Shown: positions 42,529-51,472, numbered from the stretch's first letter. The stretch is 64,000 nucleotides of DNA from a bacterium (GCA_023382385.1 JAHDVH010000001.1:429611-493610); one strand, 5' to 3'. The notes: generated by a model not told the origin, from the letters alone. Made by a program: numbers and translations.

Positions 42529-43611
42529 ATGTCGTCCCTCTACAAGCGCAAACTAAAGAATCGCACAGTCTGGTACGTAAATCTCAAGCTTGCCAACGGC
42601 AAGCGCAAGAGCATTAATACCGGCTGTGAAACGAAGACGGCGGCCAAAGATGTAGCCGCCGAATTTGAACGCAAGATACTGCTCGGCCTCGATCCGCTTC
42701 CGAAGAACTCGGCACGTGGGCTTTTGCTAAATGATGTTTCAGCAGAGTACCTGCGGGACAGACGCGAAGCTTGGGGACCACGCACTAGTGTTTTGCACGA
42801 GCATTCGCTCATGCTCCTCCAGAGGGAAATCGGAAACTTGTCCGTAGTAGAAATCGGTGAACAGCAGGTAGCAGCGTATACCGCTGCAATTCGGACTGGA
42901 CGTTCACCTGCTACGGTCAACATTGACTTGCGGAACCTCAAAGCCTTTCTGCGGTGGTGTAAGAGTCAATACAAACTGACGAATTGGGATCCGCCACGGA
43001 TCCGGCAGCTTAGGCCGCCAGAGCGCCAACACAGGGATTTCTACACCATATCCGAGGCCGAAGCACTTGTTCGCGCCGCCACCGCCATTGAGATCAATGG
43101 TGAATCGTTCGGCCGATACATTGCCATGTTACTGCTGACGGGAATGCGCATGCGCGAGGCTCTGGGCCTGCGATGGGCGAACATAAGCCAAGTCGCTGGC
43201 GTACTCACGCTCTCCGGGACAAAGTCTGCGAGACCTGAATCCTTACCGATAACGCGGGAGCTGTCTGCCCTCTTCAATTCATGGCAAGAACGGCCCGAAG
43301 CAAGGCCGCTGTTCGGCTTTTCAGCTTGGTCTGGACACATTACTACTTGTTGGAGACGATCCGTTCAGAACGCAGGGATCAGGCCCCTGAAGCTTGATAA
43401 TTGCCGAGACACCTACGCCGTGAACTTGCTATTGGAAGGGATTCCTCTTGCCGTTGTGAGCCGCTTACTCAGGCATTCCAGCATCACGGTCACGATGCAG
43501 AACTACGCCGGTTTTAGCACCGAAGACTTAGGTCACGCTTTAGAAAATGAAAAACCCCGCCAAGAAAGGGGGGCATATTTCACCGCAATACTACGGGGCC
43601 TTCACAACTGA
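42529..43611 (+). CDS. int: tyrosine-type site-specific integrase
   Basis: A 360-residue recombinase. The N-terminal arm/SAM-like DNA-binding domain covers about residues 60-160. Catalytic residues: Arg207 (LTGMRMREALGLRW), Lys232 (GTKSARP), Arg293 (DNCRDTYA), His316 (LLRHSSITVT) and the nucleophile Tyr326 (MQNYAGF). The first His of the usual HxxR is Asp290 here. Its stop is 23 bp from the right direct repeat, the usual place for an integrase beside its att site. It should recombine attP with tRNA-Arg. Confidence 0.93.
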   Translation: MSSLYKRKLKNRTVWYVNLKLANGKRKSINTGCETKTAAKDVAAEFERKILLGLDPLPKNSARGLLLNDVSAEYLRDRREAWGPRTSVLHEHSLMLLQREIGNLSVVEIGEQQVAAYTAAIRTGRSPATVNIDLRNLKAFLRWCKSQYKLTNWDPPRIRQLRPPERQHRDFYTISEAEALVRAATAIEINGESFGRYIAMLLLTGMRMREALGLRWANISQVAGVLTLSGTKSARPESLPITRELSALFNSWQERPEARPLFGFSAWSGHITTCWRRSVQNAGIRPLKLDNCRDTYAVNLLLEGIPLAVVSRLLRHSSITVTMQNYAGFSTEDLGHALENEKPRQERGAYFTAILRGLHN

Positions 43612-43634
43612 TTGTTTTACATATTTCTATGCAC

Positions 43635-43681
<47 letters not shown>

Positions 43682-43684
43682 TGT

Positions 43685-43712
43685 AAAAACAGGTATTTAG
43701 ATGCCTGTTTTT
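43685..43712 (+). terminator. original tRNA-Arg terminator, displaced by the island
   Basis: Stem AAAAACAGG / CCTGTTTTT, as at 32618-32645 with a one-base loop difference. After integration it has no tRNA in front. Confidence 0.8.
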
Positions 43713-44288
43713 TGTCTATTTGGCAACGCTCGTGGCGAACAAGCCCTCCAAAAGAGAAAAGTGCTTGCAAGATTTAGAAGATACGGTCTCACAGTCAGAA
43801 TAACAAGCCCAGGCTTTTCAGGCTTCCGGTCCGGCGTCTCGCTCATGCTCAACTATCCCCGTTCCCCAGCGGTCATCCTGTGAGGATACTGTCACAGTGG
43901 TGTCCCCATCCAAGCAAAGGCTAACGGACGGCATCACTTCCAAAACTCAATTGACCCTTCAACATCCTCCAACCCCAATTTGCCCAAATGTTTACAACAT
44001 TTTTACGAAAACTACTTGACTTTTCGTAAATATTGTATTATATTAGCACCAGCTAACCAACCAAAGCACCGAACCGGAGGAACCGGGCAGACTGGCCAAC
44101 TGTGGCCCGCCCACGCTTCTGTGCTCTGATGACTCAGCAACCACCTCTCGTCTTGAACCAACTTAAGTAACTCCGACCGCGGGGCGAACACAAGCCAGCG
44201 CAATACAGACGAATCCCCCTATCTCCCTCCACAAAAGAACGGCGGCCCGTTGCCGAGCCGCCGCTATCCCTTAGCAAACAATATGTTG
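43713..44288. other. 576-bp gene-poor region between attR and tRNA-Leu
   Basis: No convincing gene. Positions 43761-43810 partly match the island interior at 32733-32773, suggesting a decayed earlier insertion. A strong promoter with an overlapping palindrome lies at 44002-44044 but points at no real gene; only a 22-codon GTG frame near 44102 follows. Confidence 0.5.
44002..44044 (+). promoter_or_regulatory. orphan promoter with overlapping operator palindrome
   Basis: TTGACT at 44016-44021 and TATATT at 44039-44044, 17-bp spacer. A perfect inverted repeat TTTACGAAAA (44002-44011) / TTTTCGTAAA (44021-44030) flanks the -35 region, as for promoters held by a dimeric HTH repressor. No downstream gene is recognisable. 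Confidence 0.6.
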
Positions 44289-44372
44289 TGCAGGAGGCGG
44301 GACTCGAACCCGCACGTCCCGAAGGACACTAGTACCTGAAACTAGCGAGTCTACCAATTCCACCACTCCTGC
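44289..44372 (-). tRNA. tRNA-Leu (CAG anticodon)
   Basis: Class II tRNA of 84 nt: acceptor GCAGGAG / CTCCTGC, anticodon stem CTAGT / ACTAG with loop TTCAGGT (anticodon CAG, codon CTG), long variable arm TGTCCTTCGGGACG, T-arm GCGGG TTCGAGT CCCGC. CCA is not encoded. Confidence 0.96.
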
Positions 44373-44469
44373 AAGGAACCGAAATGATAAACATTTCCGG
44401 TGCCTTTGTCAAGCTGCCTCCCTCCTCTTCCCTTGCCTTTCCTCTGGAAATTTGTTACTTTAGCAGGTC

Positions 44470-44940
44470 ATGGAGGCAAGCGATTCCGTGAAAATCGTGG
44501 CCCAAAATCGCAAAGCGCGCCATGACTATCACATCATTCAAACCTACGAAGCAGGGATCAGCCTGCTGGGAACCGAAGTGAAGTCGGTCCGCGAGGGTCA
44601 CGTCAACTTGCGTGATGCTTTCGCGCGCGTGCAAGACGGTGAAGTGCTGCTGTTTTCGCTGGGCATCACCCCGTATCGCAATCGCGGCTACACGGAAGTC
44701 GATGAACGCCGCGTGCGTAAGCTACTCCTGAACCGGAGTGAGATTCGCAAGATTCAGCGGCAGGTTTTGGAAAAGGGTTACACTCTCGTGCCCCTCCAGC
44801 TCTACTTCAAAGGACAATACCTGAAGGTCGAGCTTGCGGTCGTGCAGGGTAAGCGGGAATACGATAAGCGCCAGACCAAGGAAGAACAACAGGCGAAGCG
44901 CGAGATTGACCGCGAAATCAAGAAACACCGCCAGCGTTAG
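44470..44940 (+). CDS. smpB: SsrA-binding protein
   Basis: A 156-residue protein that binds tmRNA and places it in the ribosomal A site for trans-translation. Family motifs are IVAQNRKARHDYHI, GISLLGTEVKSVREGHVNLRD (first twenty residues shown in part), and the basic C-terminal tail KREYDKRQTKEEQQAKREID. Length is normal. The ssrA gene is not in the window. It begins a rightward run with the ApbE-like, GT9, waaA and ABC genes. Confidence 0.95.
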   Translation: MEASDSVKIVAQNRKARHDYHIIQTYEAGISLLGTEVKSVREGHVNLRDAFARVQDGEVLLFSLGITPYRNRGYTEVDERRVRKLLLNRSEIRKIQRQVLEKGYTLVPLQLYFKGQYLKVELAVVQGKREYDKRQTKEEQQAKREIDREIKKHRQR

Positions 44941-44973
44941 ACAGAAACTCAGACATATATCGCGAGGCATGCT

Positions 44974-45969
44974 ATGAATCGTTGGGCAATACTGCTGGTT
45001 TTAACCGTTGGCTTGGTCGCCGGTTGCAAGTCGGCTCAGGATAAATTTCCCAGTGAAACGCGCACGGTCTTTGGCGTGCCGGTGACCGTAACGATCTTTC
45101 TCACGGATGCAAAGCCTGAAGATGTCAAGTCCGCCTACGACGATGTCTTCAACACCTTGAAGTGGTACGAAGCCGCGGTCTTGCAGGCCGGCACTCAGAA
45201 TCAGCTTGCCAAGATTGCCGGCGGTGCGGGGCACGAATCAGTCCCTGTAGATTCGTCGGTCTACGACTTGCTAATGCGCGGGCTTCAACTTAATGATCTC
45301 ACCGGCGGCGCATTCGACTTGCGTCAAGGGCCTTTACTGGACGCCTGGTTGAGCGGGAGCACTCCCGCCAAGCCCGAGCAGGCTTTGCTTGACAGCGCAC
45401 TCAGTCTGATTAAGACGGGCGGCATGTTCGTGGCGGGACGATCCATCTTATTGTCGAGGACCGGAATGCGATTTGACGCACGCGGTTTTGTGGATGCGTG
45501 GGCGATTGATCGCGCGGCCGACAAGCTCGTGAAGCGTGGTTTTGCCGCCTTCGAAATCCGCACACCGTACCTCGCCCGAATCGTCGGCATGCCTGTCAAT
45601 ACCCAAAGTCGTTCAGTCGAGCTTTCAGACCCGCAGGGCAATGAAGGTCCCTGGGCGAGTCTCGCGATGACGCAGGGCGGAATGGCCTACCTGCCTGCCG
45701 CTTCCGCAAAAGACGCTCTTGGGCAAGTGCGGTTAGTTCTCGATCCCCGCACAGGCGAGCAAGCTACTGGCGGCGCGATCGTACAGGCAAAAGATTGCGC
45801 CACCGCCTACGGTCTGGCAGTCGCCATGGCCGTTGAAGGCAGTGCGGCGAAACTCTCCGAGAAGGCACAGAGCGAACTAATCGGCAGTATCAGAATATCG
45901 GGCAGCAAGCCGAACTATTCCGTGACGGCAGAAGGCTCGCTGAAAGACCGTCTCAAGACACTGAACTAA
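44974..45969 (+). CDS. ApbE-like lipoprotein, degenerate flavin-transferase motifs
   Basis: A 331-residue lipoprotein: signal peptide ending LVAGCK (lipobox LVAGC). The body has the ApbE layout, with TVFGVPVTVTIF, FDLRQGPLLDAWL (compare FDxTxxPLxxLW), MRFDARGFVDAWAIDRAADK (compare DxGGxxKGxAxD) and DPRTGEQATGG. The key Gly-Gly and Lys-Gly of the substrate box and the usual Asn-Gly-Gly box are missing, so FMN transfer to protein is doubtful. GAGG precedes the ATG. Confidence 0.7.
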   Translation: MNRWAILLVLTVGLVAGCKSAQDKFPSETRTVFGVPVTVTIFLTDAKPEDVKSAYDDVFNTLKWYEAAVLQAGTQNQLAKIAGGAGHESVPVDSSVYDLLMRGLQLNDLTGGAFDLRQGPLLDAWLSGSTPAKPEQALLDSALSLIKTGGMFVAGRSILLSRTGMRFDARGFVDAWAIDRAADKLVKRGFAAFEIRTPYLARIVGMPVNTQSRSVELSDPQGNEGPWASLAMTQGGMAYLPAASAKDALGQVRLVLDPRTGEQATGGAIVQAKDCATAYGLAVAMAVEGSAAKLSEKAQSELIGSIRISGSKPNYSVTAEGSLKDRLKTLN

Positions 45970-45971
45970 GT

Positions 45972-46976
45972 TTGTCTGCCTCAGGCAGCATATTAGTGAT
46001 TCGCCTGTCATCGTTAGGGGACGTTCTCCTCTGCGCAGTGGCCTTGCGTGCGCTGAAAGCCAGATTTCCCGAATCCGCCATCCACTTTCTGGTCGCCTCT
46101 GAATTCAAGGAAGCCGCGGAACTGCTGCCGGCCATAGACAAGATAATCGTTTTTGATCGCAAAGAAGGATGGCGCGGCCTGCTCAGGCTGCGCCGTTTAC
46201 TTTCCAGGCGTTACGAGATGATTGTCGACTTGCAAAACAGTTGGCGCAGCGCATTCCTGCGGGTCTTTTGTTTCCCCTTGATGTGGGCCAAAGCCACCCG
46301 CTATCGCCTTCGCCGCTGGGTCTTGATTAAATTTAAGCGCAACTTGTACCGCAAAGTCGTTCCTGTTCCCTTGCGTTACATCGCTGCCATTGAGCAGTTC
46401 GGAGCAAAGGATGATGGAAACGGACTTGACCTACAGCTGAGCGGAACTCCGGACGCGGTTGCTTCAGAAAATAGCATTGTGCTGTGCCCCGGAGCCAAGC
46501 ACGCGACCAAGAGATGGCCGACGGAGAATTGGCAAAAAGTCGCCATCGAGTTGCGGAAGCGCGGTCTTCACGTTATCGTATGCGGAACTGCCGCGGAGGA
46601 AACGGCGTGTCGGGAGATTGCTGGAAGTGGAGAGATCTTAATAGACGTGCCTCTCGACAGGATTGCACACAAGATGCGACGGGCAAAAGCCGTAATCACC
46701 CACGACTCGGGACTCATGCACTTGGCCTGCGGCAGCGGTGCGCCCGTTCTGGCGCTTTTCGGGCCAACCGTGCAGGAATTCGGCTTTTATCCATTTCGGG
46801 CCAATTCGCGCGTAGTGGAAAACACGTTGCCCTGCAGGCCGTGCCACGCCTTTGGCAGCGCGATATGTCCGAAAGGCCACCACGACTGCCTGCGCCTGAC
46901 GACGCCGGAGCGTGTCATAATAGAACTCGAGCAACTTATCTCGACTCCTGAAAGTTCCATTCCTGATGCTGGCTAA
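45972..46976 (+). CDS. family 9 glycosyltransferase (heptosyltransferase-like)
   Basis: A 334-residue GT-B enzyme of LPS core assembly. Motifs are ILVIRLSSLGDVLLCAVALR at the start, the nucleotide-binding LCPGAKHATKRWP and ITHDSGLMHLACGSGAPVLA, then LFGPT and CRPCHAFGSAICPKGHHDC, as in ADP-heptose transferases. The start is TTG at 45972, 2 nt after the previous stop, with no clear SD. It overlaps waaA by 11 bp, agreeing with a role in Kdo/heptose core synthesis on the inner membrane. Confidence 0.85.
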   Translation: MSASGSILVIRLSSLGDVLLCAVALRALKARFPESAIHFLVASEFKEAAELLPAIDKIIVFDRKEGWRGLLRLRRLLSRRYEMIVDLQNSWRSAFLRVFCFPLMWAKATRYRLRRWVLIKFKRNLYRKVVPVPLRYIAAIEQFGAKDDGNGLDLQLSGTPDAVASENSIVLCPGAKHATKRWPTENWQKVAIELRKRGLHVIVCGTAAEETACREIAGSGEILIDVPLDRIAHKMRRAKAVITHDSGLMHLACGSGAPVLALFGPTVQEFGFYPFRANSRVVENTLPCRPCHAFGSAICPKGHHDCLRLTTPERVIIELEQLISTPESSIPDAG

Positions 46977-48210
46977 AGCTCTCTACAATGCCCTCATCTA
47001 TCCATTGATAGCCGGTGGAGCGTCGATCGGCGGCCTGCTTTCCGGAAAACTCAGGGAAGGACTTGAAGGCCGCTTGGGATTGACTGAACGCGCACAACGA
47101 TTTCGTTTTGAACATCCTGATGCCAGGATCGTGCTTTTCCATTGCGCTTCTGCCGGAGAACTTGAAAGCATCAAGCCTATCGCCCTCGCCTTTCGCAAGC
47201 GTGAGTGGCTTAGCGCCGTAAGTTACTTTTCTCCATCAGCAAAGTCATCACTGCGCGGGAGCGAATTCGACTTTGCCGATTACAGCCCGCGAGATTCCAT
47301 CCGTTCGGCCGGTGGGTATCTCGGCGCACTGAAGCCGAACCTTGTTTTGATCAGCAAACACGATGTATGGCCAAACATGGTGTGGCAATCGAGGCATTTA
47401 GGAATTCCAATTTGGTTGATCAACGGAAACTTTCACGCGCGGTCAAGCAAGCTCTTTCCCGTGCTGAAGGGCTTTCATCGTGCCATTCATCGTGAACTGA
47501 CCGGTATACTCACGGTTTCGGAAGACGACGCGCGCCGCGCGCGACTGATCGCAGGCGACTCGGCCAATGTGATAGCCGTAGGAGATTCCCGATTCGATCG
47601 GGTGCTGGCGCGGGCACGTGCAGCAGCCGCACCGGAAACAGCTTTGCTTAAGATCCTTGAAGGCAAGCAGGTGCTGGTTGCGGGAAGCACTCATGAAAAG
47701 GACGAGCATTTACTGCTCGCCAGCTTCGCCGAGCTTAGCAAGTCCATTCCGAATCTGCACACTTTAATCATCCCGCATGATCCCTCAGAAGCCGCGTTGC
47801 GGCGGATCATTTCCATTGCCAAGACTCACGATGTCGCGACCAGCGAGTTGACTGACTCCTCCGATTCGATCAACGTGTCGGTCATAAATCGCTCCGGAGT
47901 CCTTGCAGAACTCTATCAGGTCGGTCATCTTGCATACGTCGGCGGCGGATTTGGTCGGGGCGTGCATAGCGTGATCGAGCCAATGGCGCACGGACTCGAG
48001 GTGGTGTGCGGGCCAAATATGGGCGTGTCTCGCGAAGCACTTGATGCTCAGGCCGCGGGATTGCTGGGAGTCGTGGACAGTCACTCAAGTCTCGTAAGTC
48101 AGGTTGTCTCGCGTATGTGTGGTCCGCGCAGATCAGAAGTGCATGACTTTATCACTCGCAGGAGCGGCGTAGTCGACAGGATTCTGAGCATTGTGCTCCC
48201 GCAGACATGA
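46966..48210 (+). CDS. waaA: 3-deoxy-D-manno-octulosonic acid (Kdo) transferase
   Basis: A 414-residue GT30 enzyme that adds Kdo to lipid A. There is an N-terminal membrane-anchor helix (LYNALIYPLIAGGASIGGLL), then FHCASAGELESIKP at 58-71 (family HxxSxGE with catalytic Glu), the loop GNFHARS, AGSTHEKDEHLLL, and VGGGFGRGVHSVIEPMAHG. All main family boxes are present. It shows that the organism makes Kdo-containing LPS. Its stop overlaps the next gene by 4 bp. Confidence 0.9.
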   Translation: MLAKALYNALIYPLIAGGASIGGLLSGKLREGLEGRLGLTERAQRFRFEHPDARIVLFHCASAGELESIKPIALAFRKREWLSAVSYFSPSAKSSLRGSEFDFADYSPRDSIRSAGGYLGALKPNLVLISKHDVWPNMVWQSRHLGIPIWLINGNFHARSSKLFPVLKGFHRAIHRELTGILTVSEDDARRARLIAGDSANVIAVGDSRFDRVLARARAAAAPETALLKILEGKQVLVAGSTHEKDEHLLLASFAELSKSIPNLHTLIIPHDPSEAALRRIISIAKTHDVATSELTDSSDSINVSVINRSGVLAELYQVGHLAYVGGGFGRGVHSVIEPMAHGLEVVCGPNMGVSREALDAQAAGLLGVVDSHSSLVSQVVSRMCGPRRSEVHDFITRRSGVVDRILSIVLPQT

Positions 48211-48851
48211 ATGTCTTGAGCCTCCGAGATGTTTCCGCAGGTTACAATGCAACAGGAGACACGCTAAAGGCATGTTCTCTTGATGTCGCTTTGGGCCAGC
48301 GAATTGCTATCATCGGCGAAAACGGTTCGGGGAAATCCACCTTGCTTCGCGTCGCCGCAGGATTACTGAAGCCGACTGCCGGAACAGCTACGTATCATGG
48401 CACAAGAAACCCTGCCTTCCTTCTGCAAAACCCCCGACAACAGCTCATCTGCTCGACGGTGCGTGAAGAGATTGAGTTTACACTGCGAATGCAGGGAAAT
48501 TCTTCTGAAGCAGTAAAGTTGACCACCGAATCGCTCCTCAAGTCATTCTTCCTTAACGAGATCGCAGAGTCCAGCCCGCAGTCACTTTCCGGTGGACAGC
48601 AACAGCGTGTTGCACTGGCGGCGTTGCTGACTCGCGAGTCCGAACTGCTCTTGCTCGACGAACCCGAGGCGTTCCTCGACGGAGTCTCCCGCCGTGAATT
48701 CAGACAATTCTTTGCGGCGCATGTACGTTCATCAGCCGTTTTGTGGTCATGCTGCAGAGAATCGGAAGTGCCACCGGGCTTTGAAGTCCGGATTCTGCGA
48801 GACGGTGCACTTAGTGTTGGAACTGCAACGGTAAACAATCGCAATGGCTGA
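48207..48851 (+). CDS. ABC ATPase of an ECF-type transporter, subunit 1
   Basis: A 214-residue nucleotide-binding protein like EcfA/CbiO. Walker A GENGSGKST at 37-45, Q-loop LLQNPRQQL (typical of ECF ATPases), intact signature LSGGQQQRVALAALL, Walker B LLLLDEPEAFLD. The H-loop reads VLWSCCRESE, without the His. It should energise uptake of a vitamin or metal with a T component and an S component, neither of which is in this window. Overlaps waaA and the second ATPase. Confidence 0.85.
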   Translation: MNVLSLRDVSAGYNATGDTLKACSLDVALGQRIAIIGENGSGKSTLLRVAAGLLKPTAGTATYHGTRNPAFLLQNPRQQLICSTVREEIEFTLRMQGNSSEAVKLTTESLLKSFFLNEIAESSPQSLSGGQQQRVALAALLTRESELLLLDEPEAFLDGVSRREFRQFFAAHVRSSAVLWSCCRESEVPPGFEVRILRDGALSVGTATVNNRNG

Positions 48852-49518
48852 GCGAGCCTCAGTTGTTGCGGACCGAGTGTCCTTCAGCTATGCCGATGCG
48901 AATTGGATTCTGCATGATCTCAGCGTCCGACTGATCGCAGGAGAAGTTCAGTATATCGTCGGCCCTTCCGGTTCAGGCAAGACGACTTTAGCATTGCTGA
49001 TCGCGGGAGTCTTGACTCCGCAGCACGGGGAGATTTCCCGCACGCCCGACTCGCGTTCTGCGGTCGTCCTGCAGTTTCCCGAGCAACTTTTCCTGTGCGA
49101 TAGTATTTCTGATGAGTGGCGAATGCTGAACGATCGGGAACGCCTTACTGCATCGAATGCACTTCACGGGTTTGGGCTTGCACTGGATACGGAAAGCGAT
49201 CGCTCTCCTCACGATTTGTCATTCGCAGAGCGACGTCTTCTGGCAATCGCGATGCTTTCCGCGACAGAGGCTGCCACGCTAATTCTTGATGAACCGACGC
49301 TTGGGCTGGACGAGACGCACTTACGACAATTTGCGGCTTGGCTGTTGACGAGTGTCATTGGAGGAAGACTGTGCCTTGTGATCACACATGACGAAGACTT
49401 GATTGAGCGCTATCCCGGAAACGTGTCGATTTTGAATGACCGGAAGGTGGTTTGGCAGGGTCCATCGAGCGACTTTTTGATCGACGAGAAGTTACGAACG
49501 CAAGCAGGCTTTGTTTAG
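48844..49518 (+). CDS. ABC ATPase of an ECF-type transporter, subunit 2
   Basis: A 224-residue partner of the preceding ATPase. Walker A GPSGSGKTT at 40-48, Q-loop VVLQFPEQLFL, degenerate signature LSFAERRLLAIAML, Walker B TLILDEPTLGLDE, and an intact H-loop VITHDEDL. With subunit 1 it would form a heterodimer with only one fully canonical ATP site. The start overlaps subunit 1 by 8 bp. Last gene of this run. Confidence 0.85.
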   Translation: MAERASVVADRVSFSYADANWILHDLSVRLIAGEVQYIVGPSGSGKTTLALLIAGVLTPQHGEISRTPDSRSAVVLQFPEQLFLCDSISDEWRMLNDRERLTASNALHGFGLALDTESDRSPHDLSFAERRLLAIAMLSATEAATLILDEPTLGLDETHLRQFAAWLLTSVIGGRLCLVITHDEDLIERYPGNVSILNDRKVVWQGPSSDFLIDEKLRTQAGFV

Positions 49519-49525
49519 TACGCGA

Positions 49526-49549
49526 GCGGCCCGTCCAAAGACGGGCCGC
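49526..49549. terminator. hairpin between convergent ABC and OPT genes
   Basis: Perfect 10-bp stem GCGGCCCGTC / GACGGGCCGC with loop CAAA. No T run follows, so termination is likely but not certain. Confidence 0.65.
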
Positions 49550-49572
49550 GACTACATTACGACGCGTCGTCC

Positions 49573-51456
49573 TTACCGCGCTGCACGCCACAAAGCGTAA
49601 AGGAGGAAGGCATAGGCACAGATCGTCACCGGCAATTCTGCAACGCCGAGCAAGCCTGAGAACATTTCCAGCGAAATCCCGACAGTTGCAAGCAATGCGA
49701 GCGCGATCCCAATAAGCGCCTCACCGGCAATCAGGCCGGAGCTAAAGAGGATACCGCCATCTTCTGATTCTGAGGCTGAAGAACGGCGACGCACAACCAC
49801 ACTTATGAGCGCGCCGGCCATAATTCCGACCGATAATCCGACGGGGAGATACAGGCCGACTGCAAAGGCAAGTGACGTCACACCGAACAACTCCACAATA
49901 GCCGCCAGAAACATACCGAAGAAGATCAGACTCCATTGCAACTTTCCATCCAGCACACCTTCAATCAGGATTGCCATCAAGTTGGCTTGCGGGGCCTGCA
50001 GAGGACGCGGGTGAGTAGCATCCTGTACAAATCCGTAAGTGCTGCCCAAAAGATGAACCACCCAGCCAACCACCAAAGCTCCAGCGACAATTCCGATGAA
50101 CTCGGCAATCTGCTGTTTTCGCGGAGTCGCGCCGACAATGAAGCCGGTCTTGAGGTCCTGTGAGATGTCGCCTGCCATGCAGATCGCCACACAAACAACC
50201 GCACCTACCATCAGTGCGGCGGCCATTCCTTCAGGACCGCTGATTCCGTTCGCCACGAACAGCAACGAGGTACCAAGCAGCGTCGCGATAGTCATGCCGC
50301 TCACCGGATTTGACGAAGAGCCTACCAGCCCGACGATGCGCGAAGCCACCATGACAAAAATGAAACCGAAAACCGCGACGAGCGGAATGATCAACGGGAC
50401 ATGCGGCGCAAGGAGCCAAGACAGCATCGCGACAACCGCAGTTCCGATGAAAACGACGCGAGGTGGCAAGTCCTGGTCTGTGCGAACCTCCGCGGCACCG
50501 TTTCCTGACGCGCGCTTCTTGAGTCGCCCAAACGAACGAAACAGAGCGGGCATCGCTTTCAACAGGCTGAAGATACCGCCCATCGTGACTGCGCCCGCGC
50601 CGATGTAACGCACATACTGTGAACGAATCGCGTCACTGGGCATTGACGCGATCGGGTTCACCGTTTCGGGGAATATCGGACTCAATGCTGTGCCGCCAAA
50701 AAACGCGATCACGGGAACAAGCACGATAGAACTCATCAGACCGCCGGCCAGCATGATTGAGGAAACACGAATACCAATGATGTAACCTACACCAACAAGA
50801 GCGGGGATGGCATCAATTCCAAGATACGCTTTGGCAGGGGTCTTCAGATAATGTGTCAAGGACTCGCGCAAAACTGCGGCACCGGTGAGCAATTTGTAGC
50901 CTGCGCCGGCCAAAAGCCCCCAGAAAACCTTTTGCGCGTGGACTCCACCCTTTTCGCCGGCAATCAGCACTTCGGCGCACGCGGTGCCTTCCGGATAGGG
51001 CAGGGTTTCATGCTCGTCGCGAATCAACATCCGTCGCAATGGAATCATCATGAGAATTCCGAGCGCACCACCGATCAATGAGATGTAGGCGACCTGCGCA
51101 ATTCCCGGGATTTCGATTCCCTTGCCTGTGGCACTCCAGATATAAAATGCAGGAATCGTGAAGATGATTCCTGCAGCAAGCGACTCGCCTGAAGATGCCA
51201 CAGTCTGGACGATGTTGTTCTCAAGAACCGTTCCCCCACGGAAGAGCTTTCGGAGAATGAACATTGACATCACCGCCGCGGGAATCGATGCGCTGACAGT
51301 CATTCCGACATAAAGGCCGAGATACGCATTCGCCGCTGTAAACACAATCCCCAGCACGGACCCCAGAATAAGCGAGCGCAACGTCATTTCGACCATACTT
51401 GTCTCGGCCGCGACGTATGGGGTGAACGGTTTCTTTACAACTCTTGTTTCTTCCAT
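49573..51456 (-). CDS. OPT family oligopeptide transporter
   Basis: A 627-residue polytopic membrane protein with about 14-16 helices. The start at 51456 has GGGAG with a 4-nt spacer; a longer frame to 51480 would overlap the upstream gene. Typical OPT segments are LTLRSLILG-type N-terminus (EMTLRSLILGSVLGIVFTAA), NAYLGLYVGMTVSASIPAAV, and NNIVQTVASSGESLAAGIIF. It imports small peptides or metal chelates with protons. The gene follows the glycosyltransferase operon by 16 bp, so it may be co-transcribed with it. Confidence 0.9.
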   Translation of the reverse strand: MEETRVVKKPFTPYVAAETSMVEMTLRSLILGSVLGIVFTAANAYLGLYVGMTVSASIPAAVMSMFILRKLFRGGTVLENNIVQTVASSGESLAAGIIFTIPAFYIWSATGKGIEIPGIAQVAYISLIGGALGILMMIPLRRMLIRDEHETLPYPEGTACAEVLIAGEKGGVHAQKVFWGLLAGAGYKLLTGAAVLRESLTHYLKTPAKAYLGIDAIPALVGVGYIIGIRVSSIMLAGGLMSSIVLVPVIAFFGGTALSPIFPETVNPIASMPSDAIRSQYVRYIGAGAVTMGGIFSLLKAMPALFRSFGRLKKRASGNGAAEVRTDQDLPPRVVFIGTAVVAMLSWLLAPHVPLIIPLVAVFGFIFVMVASRIVGLVGSSSNPVSGMTIATLLGTSLLFVANGISGPEGMAAALMVGAVVCVAICMAGDISQDLKTGFIVGATPRKQQIAEFIGIVAGALVVGWVVHLLGSTYGFVQDATHPRPLQAPQANLMAILIEGVLDGKLQWSLIFFGMFLAAIVELFGVTSLAFAVGLYLPVGLSVGIMAGALISVVVRRRSSASESEDGGILFSSGLIAGEALIGIALALLATVGISLEMFSGLLGVAELPVTICAYAFLLYALWRAAR

Positions 51457-51472
51457 TATACTCCCACGTTGC

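Noticed and set aside
43701-43883. 60-codon frame after attR
   Set aside because: No SD, no hydrophobic or domain pattern, and it starts within the displaced terminator.
44012-44203. 63-codon minus-strand frame across the orphan promoter
   Set aside because: It covers a palindrome and promoter, has no SD and reads no domain.
48207-49518. The two ATPases as an LPS (LptB) or lipid exporter
   Set aside because: The paired small ATPases, the Q-loop NPRQQ-type motif in the first and the absence of LptA/C or permease genes fit ECF transporters better.
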